Assembly (NCBI GenBank): GCA_028281625.1
Contig: JANQJN010000181.1
Coordinates: forward strand, 1 to 37,346
Direction: 5' to 3'
DNA: 37,346 bases
Origin: Emcibacteraceae bacterium
Lineage (GTDB): Bacteria; Pseudomonadota; Alphaproteobacteria; Sphingomonadales; Emcibacteraceae
This document shows, in pieces, positions 24,958-34,214 of the stretch; positions within the stretch are counted from its first letter, which is position 1, and each line of letters begins with the position of its first letter. The notes under the pieces were generated by a model, which saw nothing but the letters and a program-made list of their open reading frames with translations, searched no databases and was not told where the DNA came from. Made by a program: the position numbers and the translations under genes.

Positions 24958-26400
24958 ATGAATTTATTAATCGATATCGCGACGCTGAATAGTGTAAGTG
25001 CGACTTTTTATTTCATATTGCTTGTATTGCTGCTGATATTTTGGCGGCAGAACCGCGATATCGACGCCATCATTTGGTGGTGCGGATTTCCCTTTTTTCG
25101 CCTCATAAACGCGCTGATTGGCTCGGACGCGATCGAATATGATCTTGAATTTATCGTTTATATTGGCAACGTATCCATCTTGCTTTCTGATACCAGCCTG
25201 ATGGTCGGGTGTCTTAAATTCACTGAAAATAAAACCCCGTGGAAAATCATAAGCGTTTATATGAGCGCCTTTATTATTCTTTGTGTCTATCAGCATGGCA
25301 TCAATGCGGATCTGGCACTGCGTACAAAAGGGATTATCATCTTTGATATTATACCCATCATTGCATCCATTTACGCGCTGTCACAGCTTGATAATCGCAA
25401 CTTTGCCATCGAAAAAATGTTTACCATTTTTTGGTTAGCCTTTGGCGTCGGTATATTCGTTTTTTGGGTACTGATTGATTTTGAATTTAATAACCCAAGA
25501 TATGATACAAATGTGGTGCTCAGTTTGGCACTTGCCTATCTAAGTCACATTTTTATTACTGTTGGACTTATCATCCTTACCATCGCGGCGCGGCGCAGCC
25601 GGTTGATGATTGATATCACCATCAACAAGGCACTTGAACACGACCTTGAACAGACCCTTGAAGAAGCGCAGATTGCCAATGAAGAAAAGAACCAGTTCCT
25701 GACCAATATGAGCCATGAGCTGCGCACACCGCTAAACACAATCATTGGTTATGCGGAAAGTTTGAAGCTAGGTTTTTATGGCGATCTTAACGATCGCCAG
25801 AAGGAATATATTGAAAATATTTATAGTGGCGGTGAGCTGCTCTTGAAGCTTATAACGGACCTACTTGACCTTTCTGATGTCGAAGAAGGTAAGATCGAAA
25901 TCATGCTTGAAGAAGTCAATCTTACTAGGCTTTTCGATAAGACATTGCCTTTGCTTAAGGAAATTGTCGGAAAAAAATCAAACCGGCTAAAAGTAATAAA
26001 TAGTATTTCTGAGTTGGAAGAGCCGCCAACTATTCAGGTGGATCAGATCAGAACCAAACAGATCCTGATTAATTTTATGTCAAATGCGGTTAAATATAGT
26101 GAACAGGACACACCCATAACCCTGGAAGTCTCAGAGCATGATGATGCGCACTACCGTATATCGATTACCGATAAAGGGCGGGGGATTGATAAGGACCAGC
26201 GGGACAACATCTTCAAGCCATTTAACCGCGCAGGCATTACTGACAAAAACATCGAAGGAATTGGTGTGGGGCTTTCCATTGCCAAATCTTTAATCGAAGA
26301 AATGCATGGCTCAATCGGTTTTAAGAGCAAGGTCGGAAAAGGATCAAGCTTCTGGATCGACATCCCCAAATCAAAACAACGGCAGCTCCCCATCGGATAG
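24958..26400 (+). CDS. Membrane sensor histidine kinase (tandem copy 1)
   Basis: A 480-residue kinase. The N-terminal half holds about seven predicted membrane segments (to residue 210) with WWC, then LMVGCLKF. A short helical linker leads to the HisKA domain with H253 in NMSHELRTPLN, and a HATPase_c domain with NFMSNAVKYS (N box), DKGRGID (G1), FKPFNRAG and GIGVGLSIAKSL (G2), ending in FWIDIP. It should autophosphorylate on H253 and pass phosphate to a response regulator not present nearby. No signal peptide or periplasmic domain is evident, so sensing is probably in the membrane. The next gene starts 3 bp downstream and is a paralog. Confidence 0.9.
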   Translation: MNLLIDIATLNSVSATFYFILLVLLLIFWRQNRDIDAIIWWCGFPFFRLINALIGSDAIEYDLEFIVYIGNVSILLSDTSLMVGCLKFTENKTPWKIISVYMSAFIILCVYQHGINADLALRTKGIIIFDIIPIIASIYALSQLDNRNFAIEKMFTIFWLAFGVGIFVFWVLIDFEFNNPRYDTNVVLSLALAYLSHIFITVGLIILTIAARRSRLMIDITINKALEHDLEQTLEEAQIANEEKNQFLTNMSHELRTPLNTIIGYAESLKLGFYGDLNDRQKEYIENIYSGGELLLKLITDLLDLSDVEEGKIEIMLEEVNLTRLFDKTLPLLKEIVGKKSNRLKVINSISELEEPPTIQVDQIRTKQILINFMSNAVKYSEQDTPITLEVSEHDDAHYRISITDKGRGIDKDQRDNIFKPFNRAGITDKNIEGIGVGLSIAKSLIEEMHGSIGFKSKVGKGSSFWIDIPKSKQRQLPIG

Positions 26401-26403
26401 AAT

Positions 26404-27822
26404 ATGGAAAATTTAGACATAAATACCATGCAATATCTTAGCTCCGCAATTCTTGTGGTGCTCTCGGTTCTAATGGTTTTACTTTATGTTCGCGACAGGA
26501 AGCAACTGGCTGGACTTTGGTGGTGTGCGTTTGGTATATTGATCAGTATTGATACGGTTCTTTCGAGCATGCCGGCAATCCGAAATATGGAACCGTGGGT
26601 GTATTTGTTTAATACCAGTGCGAGTTTTGCATATTTTTCACTAATGCTTGGATGTATGCGGTTTGCCAACATAAGAATTGGTAGAAACCTTGTTATATTT
26701 TTGTTTGTAAGCTGTGCCATTGTAAATGCCATTGGCGCCAGTAGTCCCTTCAGTGATGAATATCGCCGCGCCATCATTGTGTCCTATAATACCATCGGAC
26801 TTTTGTTTTCTGCCTATGCCATTTATAAGCTTCGCACGCGGATCTATTTGCTTGAAAAGTATTTTCTGCTTGCTCTCCTGGTTTCGCATCTGAGCATTCA
26901 TGCGTTCTGGGCGTATTTAAGTTTCGATATTTCCAATGTGGATGAAACCCTTTTCAGTAAAAGTGTGACGCCCATGTATATGGTGCTGATCTTTATTTTA
27001 ATCACCTTGCTGCTGCTGACGCTGGGTAAAATAAGATATCAAATGGAACAGGTAAATTTCCGCAGCATCGCCATCAAAAAGGCGCTTTCTGAAGCGGTCC
27101 GTGAGACAAAAGTGGCCAACAATTCAAAATCCATCTTCCTGACCAATATGAGCCATGAGCTAAGAACTCCGCTTAACATTATTCTGGGTTTTTCCGAAGC
27201 CCTAAAAATGGATTATCTCGGGCCGTTGAATGACAAACAGCGTGCGTTCATTGACAATATTCATTTTGGTGGAAAACGCCTTCTTGATCTGATTAATGAT
27301 CTGCTTTCATTAAGTAACATTGAAACCGGAAACCTGAATGTTGAGCTGGAAAAGATCAAGCTTAAAGACATATTCAAAGACCACCGGGAAAACATTGCGC
27401 GGATTGCCCGAAAATATCACTGCACTCTGCATATTATTGAAGATTATGAGGGACTTGATAAAAACGCTTCCATCCTGGCAAATCAGGACTGGCTTGACCA
27501 GGTCTTTGCTGCGTTGGTGGATAATGCCGCTAAATATGCGTCGAAGGCTGGAACCATTTGGGTGAACGCCTTTTCGCTTGATCAGGATTATATCCGCATC
27601 ACCGTCAAGGACGAAGGTGCTGGTATCAAAGAAGAAGAACAGGAAAACGTTCTTAAACCATTTAACCGGGCAGGCATCGAAAGCAGAAACATCGAAGGCA
27701 CTGGTACCGGCCTTGCAATCGCAAAGGGCCTTACCGAAGCCATGAGCGGTGAACTTGGCTTTGAAAGTCGCAAAGGGATCGGTTCAACATTCTGGATTGA
27801 CCTTCCTGTACGTCGGGATTAA
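26404..27822 (+). CDS. Membrane sensor histidine kinase (tandem copy 2)
   Basis: A 472-residue paralog of the upstream kinase with the same layout. About seven membrane segments contain LWWCAF and LMLGCMRF, echoing WWCGF and LMVGCLKF in copy 1. Then come HisKA with H251 (NMSHELRTPLN) and a HATPase_c domain (VDNAAKYA, DEGAGIK, GTGTGLAIAKG, FWIDLP). The start lies 3 bp after the first kinase stop, so they are one transcript and may be translationally coupled. Two kinases with closely related sensors side by side suggest a heterodimer or a recent duplication with different inputs. The stop overlaps the convergent hydrolase by 4 bp. Confidence 0.9.
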   Translation: MENLDINTMQYLSSAILVVLSVLMVLLYVRDRKQLAGLWWCAFGILISIDTVLSSMPAIRNMEPWVYLFNTSASFAYFSLMLGCMRFANIRIGRNLVIFLFVSCAIVNAIGASSPFSDEYRRAIIVSYNTIGLLFSAYAIYKLRTRIYLLEKYFLLALLVSHLSIHAFWAYLSFDISNVDETLFSKSVTPMYMVLIFILITLLLLTLGKIRYQMEQVNFRSIAIKKALSEAVRETKVANNSKSIFLTNMSHELRTPLNIILGFSEALKMDYLGPLNDKQRAFIDNIHFGGKRLLDLINDLLSLSNIETGNLNVELEKIKLKDIFKDHRENIARIARKYHCTLHIIEDYEGLDKNASILANQDWLDQVFAALVDNAAKYASKAGTIWVNAFSLDQDYIRITVKDEGAGIKEEEQENVLKPFNRAGIESRNIEGTGTGLAIAKGLTEAMSGELGFESRKGIGSTFWIDLPVRRD

Positions 27823-29381
27823 TCCTCACTCACTTTTGAAAAATCAAGATCGTGAAAATCGTAGCTGAAATCCGTAAGCGGTGATATCGCCTTCATTTTA
27901 AGGCCGTTTACCTTACCATCAAAATCCGTTTCGAACATGGCATAGGCATCCGCGTTGAAGCTCCGGTCATCCCATATCACCCTGAACGTGTTGAATTTGA
28001 AAGGATACATCTTACCTTTAAGCTTTTCTGAACGCATGGAGGTAAAATAAAGCCCGTCACCTTCCATGGTGATGGTCACATCACCAAACCAAGGGTCCCG
28101 GAATGCTCCCATATAATCTTCAAGCGGGAGCAGGGCGGTGGCATTCGCATCGGCGCTTTCCGCCGCAACTTGTGACGCGGCTCTGGCCTGGCTACGGTTT
28201 CTTTGCTCTTCAAGACGGTCGGTCCAATCCACATCACCGCTTTCAAGGTAGACTTGCATGACATTTTTCATAATCGCCCTCATGGCGGAACCGTTTTCCT
28301 GATTGGTGAGAACCACGACACCCAGCTTTTCTTTAGGGATCATAACGGTGTAAGTCACCATACCCAAAAGTCCGCCCGTGTGGGAAACATGCTTATAACC
28401 GTGATAATCTTTGAGGCGAAACCCAAGCCCGTATGCAGAAAAATTGGTATTGTGCCACATTTTATCGGAATTGCTTACTGGTAATATGGTTTGTGGGGTC
28501 CACATTTCTTCGTGCTGTTCTTTGCTCATAAGTCCCGCACCGTCATTTAAGTGCATATTGACCCATGTGAGCATGGCGCGCGCGCTACATTGAATACCGC
28601 CCGCCGCAGCGATTACCATGGGCTCGCTTAAGGGTTGAAGCCGGTGGGCTTTTCTCATTTCCCCATCAATAATCACATGAGGTTCAGCAATATTGTCATG
28701 GTCCACGAGTCCTGTGATATCCGCATAACAGCCATTCTTGATTGCAAGCTGATTCATGATCTGTGCGTCAACAAATTCTTCGAAGTTCATCCCTGATGCG
28801 GCGGCGATCACTTCACCGGCAACAACATAAAGCAGATTGTCATAGGCATATTCGGTTCTAAAGCCGCTTACCATTTTAAGGTGCCGGACGTTATGGATGA
28901 TTTCCTCGCGGGTGACAAACGTTGATGGCCAGAACATAAGGTCTCCGGCGCCAAGCCCCATACCACTTCGGTGGGTTAGCAGGTCACGTATTGTAAACTC
29001 CCGTGTCACCCACGGATCCTCAAGACGGAAGTTGGGTAGAAAATCAATAACCTTGTCGTCCCAGTGAAGCACTCCATCATCCACCAGGATCGCCAGCGCA
29101 GCAGCGGTAAAGGCCTTGCTGTTTGACGCGATCGCATAAAGCGTGTCTCCATCGACAGGGGCGTCCTTGCCAATTTCGCGAACTCCATACCCTTTTAAAT
29201 GTTTAATCTCCCCATCTTTGATGATGCCCACAGCGATGCCCGGAATTTCAAACGTATTCATCGCTTTTTCAACAAAGGCATCAAGTTCATTTTCCGTAAG
29301 CTCTGCTCCAAAAGCGGGCAGGGCGGTGGTTATACTAATAACAATGGCGAGTAGAATGGTTTTGGCGGGGGCTAGCGACAT
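27819..29381 (-). CDS. Exported serine hydrolase, class C beta-lactamase/DD-peptidase family
   Basis: A 520-residue protein with a signal peptide (cleaved near AFGAE), a beta-lactamase-fold domain and a C-terminal DUF3471-like domain (about 410-520). The active-site motifs are SxxK S86-N-S-K89, Y180-D-N182 and the HTG triad H334-T-G336 (the KTG counterpart). The family includes beta-lactamases, esterases and D-amino-acid peptidases; HTG with the extra domain is more typical of esterase or peptidase members than of true antibiotic-resistance enzymes. It is convergent with the two kinases (4-bp overlap) and divergent from the receptor array. Confidence 0.9.
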   Translation of the reverse strand: MSLAPAKTILLAIVISITTALPAFGAELTENELDAFVEKAMNTFEIPGIAVGIIKDGEIKHLKGYGVREIGKDAPVDGDTLYAIASNSKAFTAAALAILVDDGVLHWDDKVIDFLPNFRLEDPWVTREFTIRDLLTHRSGMGLGAGDLMFWPSTFVTREEIIHNVRHLKMVSGFRTEYAYDNLLYVVAGEVIAAASGMNFEEFVDAQIMNQLAIKNGCYADITGLVDHDNIAEPHVIIDGEMRKAHRLQPLSEPMVIAAAGGIQCSARAMLTWVNMHLNDGAGLMSKEQHEEMWTPQTILPVSNSDKMWHNTNFSAYGLGFRLKDYHGYKHVSHTGGLLGMVTYTVMIPKEKLGVVVLTNQENGSAMRAIMKNVMQVYLESGDVDWTDRLEEQRNRSQARAASQVAAESADANATALLPLEDYMGAFRDPWFGDVTITMEGDGLYFTSMRSEKLKGKMYPFKFNTFRVIWDDRSFNADAYAMFETDFDGKVNGLKMKAISPLTDFSYDFHDLDFSKVSED

Positions 29382-29492
29382 GATTTCCTCTTTTTATCTT
29401 ATTGCTTTAATCCACAGATTAATCTGACACGTACAAGTTTCAAGAAAAAATAATTTATAAAAAATAAAGCCAGAACAAAGAGTTATAAAAAA

Positions 29493-29518
29493 GTGTAAAA
29501 AAAGCTGTTTTTTTGCAC
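29493..29518. other. A/T-rich hairpin in the divergent gap before the receptor array
   Basis: GTGTAAAAAAA (29493-29503) and TTTTTTTGCAC (29508-29518) form an 11-bp stem (one T-G wobble) with loop GCTG, and a T-tract follows within 4 bases. It lies about 90 bp upstream of the first array receptor, within the 223-bp gap 29382-29604. It could be an attenuator in the leader, or a terminator of a short transcript. The rest of this gap holds the Fur-like site and no gene that I can see. Confidence 0.45.
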
Positions 29519-29549
29519 AGGTTTTTTATAGTTATCCCGTAATATTATA

Positions 29550-29568
29550 ACAAATGATAATTATTCTT
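29550..29568 (+). promoter_or_regulatory. Fur-box-like site upstream of the first array receptor
   Basis: The 19 bases here match the Fur consensus (GATAATGATAATCATTATC) at 13 of 19 positions by my count, with TGATAAT intact. It starts 55 bp upstream of the ATG at 29605, a normal position for iron repression of a receptor. In this AT-rich region such a match can arise by chance. Confidence 0.35.
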
Positions 29569-29604
29569 AATTGCGGACATAAATATAATTAAAGAAAGAA
29601 TAAA

Positions 29605-31821
29605 ATGAAAAAATCCCATGTGTTTTCCACTGTTCTGATGGCCAGTGTTTTTAGTATTCATCAAGTTGCAGTAGCTGACGGACAAAGGGTTGAAACAGTT
29701 GGGGATGCTTCAATCGTCACATATGAAAAAGACTATTTCGAGCAGTATACCGCAGTAACGCTACTCGACATGCTTCAGCTTGTTCCAGGGGCTAAGGAAA
29801 TTCTTGACCGCAATAGAAGGCAGCGCGGCGGCGGCGGCGGTGGTGGAAACACCCAGGAACGCGGCTTTGGGTCTGGCGGGGATCAGATCCTGATCAATGG
29901 CAAACGCCTTGCAGGTAAATCAAACAATATTGATGACACTCTTGGTCGCATATCCGCTGAGCAAGTTGAAAAAATTGAACTGATCCGAGGAGCGGCAGAC
30001 GGTCTTGACGTGCAGTCACAGGGTCTTGTGATCAACATCACAATGGCGGAGGGTGCTGCGCAATCAACAACATTCTGGCAAGTTGCCGCCAAAAGATATT
30101 TTGGAAGAGCAACGCGTCCCACATTCCTGGTTTCCCATAGCGGCTCAACGGGAAATTTGGATTACAGTGCCAGCGTTGAAAGAAAAGACGGTGGTTTCTT
30201 CTTTGACCGAGAGGAAGAATTTTTTGATGGGGCAGGTGATAAAACAGCGGACCAGTTTATCGATGGGAACTTCAGATGGCAAAGTTGGGCCTTCACCAGT
30301 AATTTGACCTACAATTTCGCCGATGGTGGTGTGCTAAGACTTAATGGCCTTTATGAACCAAGTGACCGTGGTGGCGTTGATGTGCGTGACAAAACAAGTG
30401 ATACATTACGTCCAGAAATTTGGGATAACGATGGTAAGGGTGACGAGTGGGAAATTGGCGGTGATTATACCCGTTCTCTCGGCAGTATTGGTGATTTTAA
30501 AGCGCTTTTTGTTATCAATGCGGAGGACGAAACCTGGCAAACCAATCGCTCCCGCGGCACCGGGGTTGACGAATTTATCTATAATGATGAAGCAAGCACT
30601 GAATATGCGCGTGAAAAAATTGGCCGTGCGTCTGTTACTACGCCTATTTTTGGCAATCAGTCCCTCGAATGGGGCGGTGAAGTTGCCATTAACACTGCAG
30701 GCGGTTCTTTTTTAAATCTTGAACGCGATGCGGCGGTTGATCCATTTGACACAACAAGTGATGACGTGGTTGATATAAAAGAAAACCGCTATGAAGTATT
30801 TGCAAATCATACTTATAACGCATCTTCGAGCTTGGTTATTCAAACCTCGCTAACCACAGAGTTTTCAAAAATCATCGCTGATAACTTAAGTTTTGGTGCA
30901 ACACAGCCACAGCGTAACACCAGCTTCACCTACCTAAAGCCCCGGGCTAATGTGCGCTACGATATCTCTGACCGTGATCAGTTACGTTTTACCGCAGAGA
31001 AAAAAGTAAGCCAGCTTGATTTTGAAAATTTCGTAACCAGTTTTAATCCGCGAACAGAGACACTGGAAATTGGCAACACCAACATTCGCCCGGAGCAAAT
31101 TTGGGAATTTTCGACTACTTATGAGCATCGGCTCGCCAACGATGGTGGATCCATTGAAATCGAAGCTTTTTATCATGATTTCAAAGATCATATTACCAAA
31201 GTGGATTTCAGCGAATATGAAAATTTCGCTGGCGGTCCGATTTCAGCTGATGAATTTTTTGCTCTTCAGGGTATGCCAGGATTTGATGCTCTTCGCGACA
31301 GCATCAATTTTGAAAGCAAATCAGGCAACGTGGATAGCGGTAAAGCGTATGGTGTAAAGGTAAGATCAAGCATCCGACTTGGGTTTCTTAATTTGCCGCA
31401 GGCAGTTGTTGGCGTGAGCTATACCTATGAGAAAAAGGAAACAACGGACCAGTTTACCTTTATTACCCGACCGTTTGACCGTCATTCTGAACATACACTC
31501 GATTTTAACTTCCGTCATGATATCACTGACATTGGCCTTTCTTACGGCTTTGAAGGTAAAATAGAAAGTGACCGGATTACATATGATTTAACATGGGCTT
31601 GGCCGGGAAGCCCGGGCCTCGATCTGATAGCGTTTGCTGAATATAACGTTTTTGATGGCGCAAAATTAAGGGTTGAATTTGAAAATATTGGTGGCAGACC
31701 AAATCGATCTACATTCATTGGATACAATGATCATCGCAGGTTTGATGACAGTTGGGGACGGATCGAAAGATTTACTAAAAACCCAACAGAAGTAACGGTT
31801 TCACTGCAGGGAACATTTTAA
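29605..31821 (+). CDS. TonB-dependent receptor, array copy 1
   Basis: A 738-residue receptor with a signal peptide, then ASIVTYE (35-41), a candidate TonB box. The plug holds TLLDMLQLVPGAKEIL and RGFGSGGDQILINGKR, then GLDVQSQGLVINI. The barrel carries the array-wide segments LTTEFSKIIADN, TSFTYLKPRANVRYD and IRPEQIWEFSTTYEHRLAND, and ends in VSLQGTF. The plug variant is one I associate with alphaproteobacterial receptors of unknown substrate. A run of seven glycines (GGC/GGT/GGA codons, 29827-29847) lies between the two plug halves. It follows a Fur-like site and a hairpin, and precedes three paralogs in the same orientation. Confidence 0.9.
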   Translation: MKKSHVFSTVLMASVFSIHQVAVADGQRVETVGDASIVTYEKDYFEQYTAVTLLDMLQLVPGAKEILDRNRRQRGGGGGGGNTQERGFGSGGDQILINGKRLAGKSNNIDDTLGRISAEQVEKIELIRGAADGLDVQSQGLVINITMAEGAAQSTTFWQVAAKRYFGRATRPTFLVSHSGSTGNLDYSASVERKDGGFFFDREEEFFDGAGDKTADQFIDGNFRWQSWAFTSNLTYNFADGGVLRLNGLYEPSDRGGVDVRDKTSDTLRPEIWDNDGKGDEWEIGGDYTRSLGSIGDFKALFVINAEDETWQTNRSRGTGVDEFIYNDEASTEYAREKIGRASVTTPIFGNQSLEWGGEVAINTAGGSFLNLERDAAVDPFDTTSDDVVDIKENRYEVFANHTYNASSSLVIQTSLTTEFSKIIADNLSFGATQPQRNTSFTYLKPRANVRYDISDRDQLRFTAEKKVSQLDFENFVTSFNPRTETLEIGNTNIRPEQIWEFSTTYEHRLANDGGSIEIEAFYHDFKDHITKVDFSEYENFAGGPISADEFFALQGMPGFDALRDSINFESKSGNVDSGKAYGVKVRSSIRLGFLNLPQAVVGVSYTYEKKETTDQFTFITRPFDRHSEHTLDFNFRHDITDIGLSYGFEGKIESDRITYDLTWAWPGSPGLDLIAFAEYNVFDGAKLRVEFENIGGRPNRSTFIGYNDHRRFDDSWGRIERFTKNPTEVTVSLQGTF

Positions 31822-31826
31822 TCACG

Positions 31827-31863
31827 TGATCACAAAAACGTTATGAAGTTCGCATTGTGGTCA
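31827..31863 (+). terminator. Hairpin after array receptor 1
   Basis: TGATCACAA (31827-31835) and TTGTGGTCA (31855-31863) pair as a 9-bp stem with one T-G wobble and a 19-base loop, starting 6 bases after the stop of receptor 1. No T-tract follows. It may reduce read-through into receptor 2. Confidence 0.45.
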
Positions 31864-31885
31864 TACAAAATTAATATATAGTACG

Positions 31886-31904
31886 ATATAACATTCGTTT
31901 ATAG
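31886..31904 (+). promoter_or_regulatory. Short partial version of the array box upstream of receptor 2
   Basis: ATATAACATT (31886-31895) is followed directly by CGTTTATAG (31896-31904). The box upstream of receptor 3 begins with the same ATATAACATT and later has CGTTT, with 9 extra bases between. This looks like a shortened relative of the 28-bp box, but the AT-rich context makes it tentative. Confidence 0.3.
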
Positions 31905-31927
31905 CAAAAATCAGGGGCTAACAACCG

Positions 31928-34177
31928 ATGACGGGTAACGACAGTACGAAGAAAATTATGCGCGGCTTAATGATGGGAGCCGCGTTTTGTGCGCTTTCAG
32001 TGGGTACTTCTTTTGCGGCACAAACAACTACAACAACTGCTGACGCATCGATTGTGACCTACGAACAGGATTTCTTTGTCCAATACGCGCCCGTAACCTT
32101 GCTTGATATGCTACAACGGGTACCTGGTGCTCAGGAAATTCTTAATAGAAACCGTCAGCAACGTGGCGGTCGTGGTGCACAGAACCAAGGTGAGCGGGGT
32201 TTTGGTTCTGGCGGTGACCAGATTCTGATGGACGGTAAGCGTCTCGCCGGTAAAAGCAATAATATTAACGATACATTGGGTCGTATTTCCGCAGATAGTG
32301 TAGAAAAAATTGAACTGATCCGTGGTACGGCGCAAGGGCTTGATGTGCAGTCGCAGGGCCTGGTAATCAATATAGTTCTTAAAGAAGGCGCCTCTAGCAG
32401 TTCAACTTTTTTCCAGATTAAAAGCGAAACAAAAGAAGGCGGCGACCCGGGATTTGAGGCGCTTGTATCCCACAGTGGTACTCAGGGTAATCTTGAATAT
32501 GTGGTAAGTGCCGCGCGTAAAAGTAATAATGGTTTTACCGATCGCACAGAAGAATTTTTTGATGCAGATGGCGTAAATTATGGAGAGCGCGTAATAGACA
32601 ATGACCGCACCGAGCGCGGCTGGGAATTTAACACCAACCTGACTTATAATTTTGAAAATGGTGGTGTTCTTCGTCTCAACGGGCTTTATGAAACCGAAAA
32701 ACAGAATAATCATGAAAGCCGCATTGATACGGGCGACAGTCCTGCAAATGTGTTTTGGGACGGATTTGCAGATGAAAGCCAATGGGAAATCGGCGGCGAT
32801 TATACGAAGGATATAGAGGGCCTTGGTAATTTTAAGTTCCTGTTTGTCATAAACCGGGCAACAGATCTAGACTTAATTGACCGTTTTGAAGACGCTGATC
32901 TTGCCAATCCGTTTTTGGAAACCGTTGAAGAAGAACGCGAGCTTGATAAAGAAAAGATTTTCCGAGCGTCAATAACCCGCAATATTTTTGAGGGCCAATC
33001 ACTGGAAGTTGGTGGCGAAGCAGCCATCAATACTTCTGACAGGTCTTTTAGAAGTGAGGAATTTGACGAAGATGCAAATGCTTTTGTCATTGAAGCCGAT
33101 GATGATGTTGAAATCAAAGAAAACAGATACGAGATTTTTGCCCATCATACCTTTAATGTATCAAGCGATTTCGTAGTGCAGACAAGTCTGACAACTGAAC
33201 TTTCAAAGATCATTGCCAATAACTATTTTCCCGATGGTTCACTTCTTGATGCCCGTGATACAAGTTTCACATATTTCAAACCACGCCTGAATATGCGCTA
33301 TGACGTGACGGGACGGGACCAGCTACGGGCGACTGTGGAAAAGAAAGTCAGTCAATTGGACTTCAACAATTTCGTGACCAGTTTTGACCAAAGAACCGAA
33401 GAATTCCGCATTGGTAACACAAGGATTCGCCCAGAGCAGCTTTGGGAATTCCTGCTTGCGTATGAGCACCGACTGGCAAATGATGGTGGCTCTTTTGAAA
33501 TTGAGGGCTTCTACCGCGATTTCACTGATAAAATCGAGCGGGTTGATTTCACAGAATATGTAAATCTGGCACTTGAAGACACGGATAGAGAAACATTCTT
33601 TAGCCTTGTCGATGAGCCAGGATTCGATGTTGCGCGCACCTTCATTGACGATGAAGGGTCAGGCTTTACCGATAAAACTGGCAATGTGCCGAGCGCTACA
33701 TCATATGGTGCCAATGTAAAAGGCAGCCTGCGCCTTGGATTTGTAGGACTAAGCGATGCGGTGCTGAGCGCCACTTACACCTATGAAAAAAGCAACGTGA
33801 TCAATCAATTCACACTTATGGAGCAACGCTTTCAAAGACAGTCCGAGCATCGCCTGAACTTGAACTACCGTCATGATATGACGGATATCGGTCTTTCTTA
33901 CGGTGGTCGTGCGAGCTTCAGCAGTGATGGTTTTACAAGTGATATCAACGACTACTGGCCCTTTAGCCCGCAGGCAAATTTCTCGCTGTTCGTGGAATAT
34001 AACATCTTTGATGGTATTAAAGTTCGTGCAGATGCCAAACAGCTTACTGGTCGTAGAGGTGTGTCCACGCAATATTCATACATTGACCATATTCGTTTTG
34101 ACGAGCTAAGCCGTCGTGCGGAAAAGGATACACGTACACCACGTGAGCTGGAGCTTTCCATTCAAGGAACATTCTAG
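31928..34177 (+). CDS. TonB-dependent receptor, array copy 2
   Basis: A 749-residue receptor. After the signal peptide (AFCALSVGTSFAAQ) come a threonine run and ASIVTYE (40-46) as candidate TonB box. The plug holds TLLDMLQRVPGAQEIL, RGFGSGGDQILMDGKR and GLDVQSQGLVINI. The barrel has LTTELSKIIANN, TSFTYFKPRLNMRYD and IRPEQLWEFLLAYEHRLAND and ends in LSIQGTF. Barrel loops are notably acidic (for example DLANPFLETVEEERELDKE), which may bind cations or basic ligands. Start is ATG 31928 with AGGGG about 10 bases upstream; an ATG at 31958 is an alternative that still leaves a signal peptide. It is bounded by hairpins on both sides. Confidence 0.9.
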   Translation: MTGNDSTKKIMRGLMMGAAFCALSVGTSFAAQTTTTTADASIVTYEQDFFVQYAPVTLLDMLQRVPGAQEILNRNRQQRGGRGAQNQGERGFGSGGDQILMDGKRLAGKSNNINDTLGRISADSVEKIELIRGTAQGLDVQSQGLVINIVLKEGASSSSTFFQIKSETKEGGDPGFEALVSHSGTQGNLEYVVSAARKSNNGFTDRTEEFFDADGVNYGERVIDNDRTERGWEFNTNLTYNFENGGVLRLNGLYETEKQNNHESRIDTGDSPANVFWDGFADESQWEIGGDYTKDIEGLGNFKFLFVINRATDLDLIDRFEDADLANPFLETVEEERELDKEKIFRASITRNIFEGQSLEVGGEAAINTSDRSFRSEEFDEDANAFVIEADDDVEIKENRYEIFAHHTFNVSSDFVVQTSLTTELSKIIANNYFPDGSLLDARDTSFTYFKPRLNMRYDVTGRDQLRATVEKKVSQLDFNNFVTSFDQRTEEFRIGNTRIRPEQLWEFLLAYEHRLANDGGSFEIEGFYRDFTDKIERVDFTEYVNLALEDTDRETFFSLVDEPGFDVARTFIDDEGSGFTDKTGNVPSATSYGANVKGSLRLGFVGLSDAVLSATYTYEKSNVINQFTLMEQRFQRQSEHRLNLNYRHDMTDIGLSYGGRASFSSDGFTSDINDYWPFSPQANFSLFVEYNIFDGIKVRADAKQLTGRRGVSTQYSYIDHIRFDELSRRAEKDTRTPRELELSIQGTF

Positions 34178-34186
34178 TAAAAATAT

Positions 34187-34214
34187 AACATTATAATATT
34201 ACGTTTGCTTATTG
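34187..34214 (+). promoter_or_regulatory. 28-bp conserved box, copy upstream of array receptor 3
   Basis: A 28-base segment starting AACATTATAATATTAC matches the segment at 36514-36541 at 26 of 28 positions. It begins 9 bases after the stop of receptor 2 and runs directly into the hairpin at 34214-34248. The core TAATATTA is self-complementary. It may be a regulator-binding site or a promoter element. Confidence 0.6.

Noticed and set aside
29382..29604. Cobalamin or other riboswitch before the array
   Set aside because: No B12-box-like or other recognisable aptamer sequence; only the A/T hairpin and the Fur-like site are seen.
29827..29847. GGC-rich tract as a phase-variation switch of receptor 1
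   Set aside because: The repeats are triplets with mixed third bases (GGC, GGT, GGA), so slippage would change length by whole codons and not switch the gene off.
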